From Bryopsis sp. KO-2023 (taxonomy: Eukaryota > Chlorophyta > Ulvophyceae > Bryopsidales > Bryopsidaceae), in NCBI GenBank assembly GCA_030272585.1, contig BSYQ01000003.1, forward strand, positions 5,952,001-6,016,000: a stretch of 64,000 nt of DNA, in the 5' to 3' direction. Positions 59,427 to 64,000 of this stretch are shown here, in pieces. Numbering within the stretch: the stretch's first letter is position 1; the number at the start of each line of letters is the position of its first letter. Under the pieces are notes generated by a model. That model was given only the letters and a program-made list of their open reading frames with translations. It was not told the origin of the DNA and searched no databases. The position numbers and the translations under genes are program-made.

Positions 59427-60224
59427 CACACAAGGAGCGGGAAAGAATTGATGCAATTGCCGAGAGCGAAGTTGAACAAAAGTCTGTCTGCTACAGAATT
59501 GGCACTGGAAGGAGGACGAACACGACAAACATCCGAAAGGTCCCTACGAAGCGATCGTGCATCACACAAACGCGCTATGGCAGACTGGTGGTTTTGAGAA
59601 GTGTTACTTTTTCGAATGAGAACGAGTTGGTGAGGAAGTGTGAGTTTGGTGGAAAGGAAAATGGATATCTGGATAAGGCGGCCGCCGCCATCCAAGCAAG
59701 GTCAAAGTCAACGAAAAAGGCGTCAACGTCAGCGTTCTGAATGCCCCAGCGAGGAATAACGAAATCGCGACACCAAAAAGAACGTAACGCCACGAGCGAC
59801 ATCATCCAGTTTTTTGTTTAGTTCGAGCTTCCGTCCGCTACCGACCCTGGGGACACGCCATTCCATCAACTTTGCTCTGGCCGATTGCAAAATGTCTTAC
59901 AGGTAAGAGTGGAGCCTCTTCCTTGTCTATGTTTCCAGTGAGAGGAATATGAGAGGAAGGCGCACACGCGTCTGGAAATTTGCGTCCTTTATTGTTGGGA
60001 GCGCGCGCATTCTTCACGCACAGAAATAGTTGTTTCTTTGCGGAATTGCTTCGAAGCAGTGCGGATAAGTCGATGCACGAATGGCGCACGGTTAGGCCGC
60101 ATGCTCTGACTTTTACACAACCGTCTGATACACTTGACGCCAAGGTCAAGCGCATGGTTTTGTAAGGAATTGTAAAATCCACTTTGTTTTGTATCCATTG
60201 CCAAACCGGTCTCTTGTACTTGCG
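59427..60224. promoter_or_regulatory. Divergent region between the DUF1336 and SAS6-like genes
   Basis: About 800 bp separates the two starts. It has ordinary composition with several CG-rich pieces. A minus open frame (59838-60254) overlaps the SAS6-like start and has no family match. No specific promoter element recognised. Confidence 0.45.
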
Positions 60225-62161
60225 ATGTCGGTGGGCTCCCAGTTGAGATCCCATAAAATTAGCGTCGGGTCAGAAATTACTGACGACACCTTCAACCATT
60301 CAAGAGGATTTCAAAGAAGCTCGAGTGTGGTGGAAAGTGATGGGGGTGAAATAGGTCTCCATGCGATGTGGGGTACAAGTTATCCCCAGCACACATGCCC
60401 AACCCCCAATGAAGTAGTTGACGCTGATTCGCCCGACACTACGTCGACTGGGAAGCACGCAAAACAAAACAGTATCCTGTTGAGTCCGAAAAGTTTTAGA
60501 AAGGGCTGGGAGAACGCGACAGGGAACCAACCGGAAACGATAAGAGCGAAGCACAGTAACCATGTCAATAAGAGTACACAGTAAGGCCCCTGCGGGTGCT
60601 TGAAGCACGATAAAGCCATCAGTTAGTATTTCCCAACAGGCAATCGACTGCGTGGAGAATAGAGCCGAAATTGTCGCGCGCGTATGACGAGCGCGCGATC
60701 TGGTTAATATTTTTGTGTTCCTCGCAGCTTGTCGAGAGGAGATAGCGACACGATGGACCCAGTGTTGTCTACTTCGTTGGACTTCGCTTCTCTGGATGAA
60801 CTCGACCCCAGTTTGGGTAAGCTCAGGCTCTTTCATATGTTCTCGCCAGCTGTCATGAGAGTGGCGGCTGTAAGCGTTTGCCTATTCTGTGATACAAGTC
60901 GAGGGCTACAGGCTCTTCTACGAGCGGGAGGTGCCCTTGGAGCTGAGGACGTATGATGGAACCAGCTTCCCAACCGAGGTAAGGGAGCAGCAGAAAATTG
61001 GCGATATGAGAGTGAATTAACCTTGAATTTTATGAAGAGCACACGAGTGATAACGAAGCGAACGAATGCAGGTCGGGACTTTGGAAGCGCTGCGGGTGAA
61101 AGTTCTTATTGCTGGAGATGCAAAGCGTCCAGATGCGATCAGGGTGAGGGGCTCGGGCAAAGGGTTGTCACAAGTATCTCGATGGGCAGGACATCCCACC
61201 TTTTGTGCACAATTCATATCGTTGCAGGAAATGATTTCACACTTTTGTGTTGTGCAACAGGTTGAATTGAGCAGTGAAAATAACCTTTTCTTTAATTTCA
61301 TCCATGAAACAACCAAGGAGGGCTTTTCCGACCTCCAGGTGCGGATGTTCACACACCAAAGGCCAAAGACGCCTCTGTTCGTACTGGTGCTGACAATTTT
61401 CTCTTTTTACTAATCTCAGGAATCTCAGCGTCTGATGATTGAGTTTCCCGAGTATTCCCAACTTATTTTACGGCTTCTCAATTGCTGCCTGAAAGAGCCA
61501 CACTCTTTTCTTGGGGTGATGGTGTTCACCAGGGACAAAATGGCCAGGCTCGACTTCATCCAGGTTTCTCCCCCCAAACTAAAACAGCAGCTTTATCTCC
61601 AGTTCCAATCAAACAAGCAAAAATACACGCTAGTTGTGCTCAACTCTCACAGAAAAAGGGTTCCGCGGTAACGTTTCAAATAACCAAACGGAATGGTGGG
61701 CTTGCAGAACATGGAGCATAAATTCGTGGAGCTCCTCTCCTTGAAATTTACGGAATCGAACGAAGAATTCGTCCGCCGCCAGATCACCTACCGATACAAC
61801 AACATGAAGTCCAAGCTCGCAATCATGCATGCGAAACTTGCAGATGTGAACGCCATGGTGAGACGCTGCCCCTCCTGCACCCCACCATCTAATAGTTGGG
61901 ATTCTAACGTCTTTCCATGAGTCGCCTCTCTTTTTTGTTTTCGCTGGTTCATACCTTGGGAAGATGACTCTGCCGAGTCCTCTCATTATAGGGGGTGCAT
62001 TTGTTGGAGATAACAAAATCTAATGGTTCTTCGACACTGACTTGCACTGATGCTTTTTGTTTGGTTAGGTAAAAATCAAGAACCCAAGTCTCCTTTTGCA
62101 CCTCAACAAGGGCAGCACCAGGAGCACCCTGCACAGCAGCAGGAAGACATTCGTTCCCTGA
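60225..62161 (+). CDS. SAS6-like protein: SAS-6 head domain without coiled coil, 8 exons
   Basis: SAS-6 builds the nine-fold cartwheel of centrioles and basal bodies. Exons: 60225-60580, 60728-60816, 60899-60978, 61072-61143, 61261-61338, 61420-61563, 61708-61857 and 62069-62161; phases agree, giving 353 residues. Residues about 150-310 form the head domain: LFYEREVPLELR, VKVLIAGDAKRP, SSENNLFFNFIHETTKEGF (SAS-6 DSDLFFLHTLEVSEEDF), RLMIEFPEYSQLILRLLNCC, LGVMVFTRDKMARLDFIQ, then VELLSLKFTESNEEFVRRQI (SAS-6 LPHITLAFRPGNDSVVKQFL). The long coiled coil of true SAS-6 is missing: 45 or so residues later the protein ends LLHLNKGSTRSTLHSSRK. This matches SAS6-like (SAS6L) proteins known from Toxoplasma and trypanosomes, which lack the coil. 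The first exon adds a Ser-rich, disordered 118-residue extension. If exon 1 is non-coding, the start would be the ATG at 60753. Confidence 0.8.
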
Positions 62162-63585
62162 CTGGAAATTTATCACAAGTTTCAATGGCAAGATTAGGGT
62201 CGATGTGCAGTTAATGATGGGCCGGACGATGCCATGTTGATCTCCAGTACAATTACAAAAATCTGTTGCCTCTTTCCACAGGATGTCCAAAGCAGTTTTT
62301 CTTACAAACGAATTGCCCCAGAACATTCACATGGGCAATCGCAAAGAAAACAAACAATGGCGTCAGATCTAAACCAAAGAACAAATGCTCACTGAGCAGA
62401 ATAGATGTGGTCAACAAGGTTCCCCTCTTTTCTTTTTCTGCTTCCCCCCGTTCTTCTGAAGGTTTTTTTTTTCCTTTGCTTTTAGTTTTGCTCCTTTCAG
62501 AAACAAAAAAAACAAGAAAACTGGAGGGCGAAAAAAACAAATATTAACAATAAAGAAACAATGCCGATTCCCACACCTCAATATGCAAATCCCTTTTTAC
62601 CCCCCAAAAGGTTCTTCTCAAAGATAGCCGACCTATTCCAAAGCCAAACCAAACCAAGCCAAGCCAGCCAGGATTATCTCCCCCCCCCCAAAAAAAAAAA
62701 TCAATCAAACGAACAAACAAAAAAACAACACTTTTTATCCAAAGTTGACAAAAAAAAGAACTCCTGATTGACTGCCTTCTGTTTGACTCTGCCGCCGGTC
62801 CAGTATCACCGACCGTGGGCACATCCATTTTCCCACAACGCCCCCCCCCCTTTTTGTTTTTCTTTTTTTCTTCTCTTTTCAGGATGCCACTCAATCTCAA
62901 CCAAATCCAACACTTTTTTCCCCTCCCCCCCCCCCCTTTTTTTAATCGTTTTTTCCAACCCATCCAACCCTTACATAAAATCCCACCAGTCTTCCCGTCA
63001 CAGCCATTTCTTCTTCTTCCCCCCCCCAAAATCTTTGTTCTTTTTTTCTTTTTGCTTTCTTTCTTTTTTTTTCTGCCAATCTTTTTCAATCAAAATTTAA
63101 ACCAAACCACCCACAAGGTCCAGCCCCTACCCACCCCCCACCCCCCAATCAAAAAAAAAAAATAGAATTGGAGGATGTCAATGCCAACACATCAAAATCT
63201 CACCAGTTTTGTCAAAAAGGCTCACTTCAAAAGAATACACGTCACCCAAAATGCTTGCGGCAAATGACTCAACCTCAAATACACGAAATCATGCACACAG
63301 ACCCCAATCCCCCCCCCTCCCACACACTGTACATAGGAGCAAAGCATATTGCCATCCAGTCTTGACCCTTTCGCTTTCTCCCATAAGTTCCACCCAACAG
63401 AAAATACACCCCATTCACCATGCACATTTCCCTCCACCTTCTTCACTCCAGCACTTCTCCAGCAATTCCTTTTTTTTGTCTTTTCTTTTTTTACACTCAC
63501 ACATATCTTGGATATCAAAATCGAAGAGGAACTTAAATACACATTTCAACTTGATGGCGTCTGCTGCACCACCTCCCCTCCTTTC
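62162..63585. other. Convergent spacer, mostly C-rich and G-poor on the plus strand
   Basis: 62162-62440 is the SAS6-like 3' flank and has normal composition. From about 62440 to 63585 the plus strand is dominated by C, T and A runs with little G. This is the same sense-strand C depletion seen behind other genes, here behind the minus-strand LarB-like gene. No coding exon seen. Confidence 0.6.
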
Positions 63586-64000
63586 TTAAGCAAGCAACGC
63601 AGATGCGCACACTCCAGCTGGAACCAGTTTCGGAAGCAGCATTCCTGCAGGGAAGAGCAACCCCAACAGATGCCTCCCGTTCGTCAAATCCCCCATGCCC
63701 GACTTGCCGTTCCCATTCACGCTGTTGGCATGTCTCACCGGAAGGCTCTTTCCGTTACCATTCAACACCCCCCAATCCCCGTCAGCCGGCTGCTCATGCC
63801 CGTTCACACCGTCGACTGCTTTGCCGTTCAACAGGTTTTCTGCAGATTGAAGGGCTGCTTTGAGTGATGCATCCCCTTGCTTAAGAGAGTTGATTTTGTT
63901 GGCGGATTTCAGCATGCGGGCAGCGGCGGCTGCGGCCGCCACACCGTTGTCGATCCCAACCACAGTCACTCCTGGAGGAGTGAGATTGAGGCTGGACAAC
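63586..64000 (-). CDS. C-terminal exon of a LarB / AIR-carboxylase-like protein (5' part outside window)
   Basis: The frame is open to the right edge and ends at 63586. Its first residues, LNLTPPGVTVVGIDNGVAAA, match the end of the LarB/CpmA branch of the PurE (AIR carboxylase) superfamily, where the last strand reads SxSPGVxVVNIDNGFGA. LarB carboxylates nicotinate mononucleotide to make the nickel-pincer cofactor in bacteria; plant and algal homologues exist with unclear roles. After this motif comes a long extra tail rich in Asn, Gly, Ala and Lys (LLNGKAVDGVNGHEQPADGD, then two more NGNGKS-type repeats) ending in a hydrophobic stretch (HLLGLLFPAGMLLPKLVPAG). The tail is unusual for the family, so the last part of the frame may instead be an intron read through. 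The domain core cannot be checked here. Confidence 0.5.
   Translation of the reverse strand, partial: LSSLNLTPPGVTVVGIDNGVAAAAAAARMLKSANKINSLKQGDASLKAALQSAENLLNGKAVDGVNGHEQPADGDWGVLNGNGKSLPVRHANSVNGNGKSGMGDLTNGRHLLGLLFPAGMLLPKLVPAGVCASALLA

Noticed and set aside
59838-60254. 138-codon minus frame upstream of the DUF1336 gene
   Set aside because: No family match, overlaps the SAS6-like start on the other strand, and no splice connection to the DUF1336 gene was found.

Overview
This window is nuclear DNA of an intron-rich eukaryote. Coding regions are split into many short exons with GT/AG borders (acceptors mostly CAG or TAG). I rebuilt the gene models by hand: each exon join keeps the reading frame, and most proteins match a known family across several joins. 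Two features point to a photosynthetic, flagellated microbe, probably an alga of the green/streptophyte lineage. The first is a DUF3110 protein (a cyanobacterial/plastid family) with an N-terminus like a plastid transit peptide, together with a plant-style MGxC plus DUF1336 (EDR2-like) protein. The second is a SAS-6-like head-domain protein, a PG-motif protein that may be axonemal, and kinesin-8 and kinesin-12 motors. The species cannot be named from sequence alone.

Layout, left to right: polyprenal/steroid 5-alpha reductase (SRD5A3-like; minus, 3' end outside the window) diverges from a kinesin-12 (plus, 2643-9201). A 7.7 kb gene-free stretch, strikingly poor in C on the plus strand, follows. 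Next are a plastid DUF3110 gene (plus), a kinesin-8 (plus, 19123-23648), an unrecognised EF-hand-like gene (minus), a possible small basic-protein gene (plus), and an acidic coiled-coil protein with an AT-hook-like end (minus). The mitochondrial tRNA-modifying enzyme MTO1/MnmG (minus, 29876-35264) diverges across 200 bp from an organelle-targeted low-molecular-weight tyrosine phosphatase (plus). Then come a PG-motif gene (minus, 37785-40398), an intronless pfkB sugar/nucleoside kinase (minus), a transportin-3/importin-13-like karyopherin (minus, 46930-52712) and the DUF1336 gene (minus). The last two are a SAS6-like gene (plus) and the C-terminal exon of a LarB/AIR-carboxylase-like gene (minus, running off the right edge).

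The genes are not an operon or an obvious single pathway, but microtubule and basal-body functions recur (two kinesins, SAS6-like, the PG-motif protein), beside organelle functions (DUF3110, MTO1, the targeted phosphatase, pfkB). One non-autonomous DNA transposon with nested inverted repeats sits in an MTO1 intron. No rRNA, convincing tRNA, CRISPR array or virus-derived element was seen.

The most unusual property of the window is compositional. The flank downstream of several genes is long, full of homopolymers and strongly depleted in C on the sense strand, whichever way the gene points. This polarity is clear behind kinesin-12, pfkB, the karyopherin, the DUF1336 gene and the LarB-like gene. 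It looks like a transcription-linked strand asymmetry and deserves measurement.
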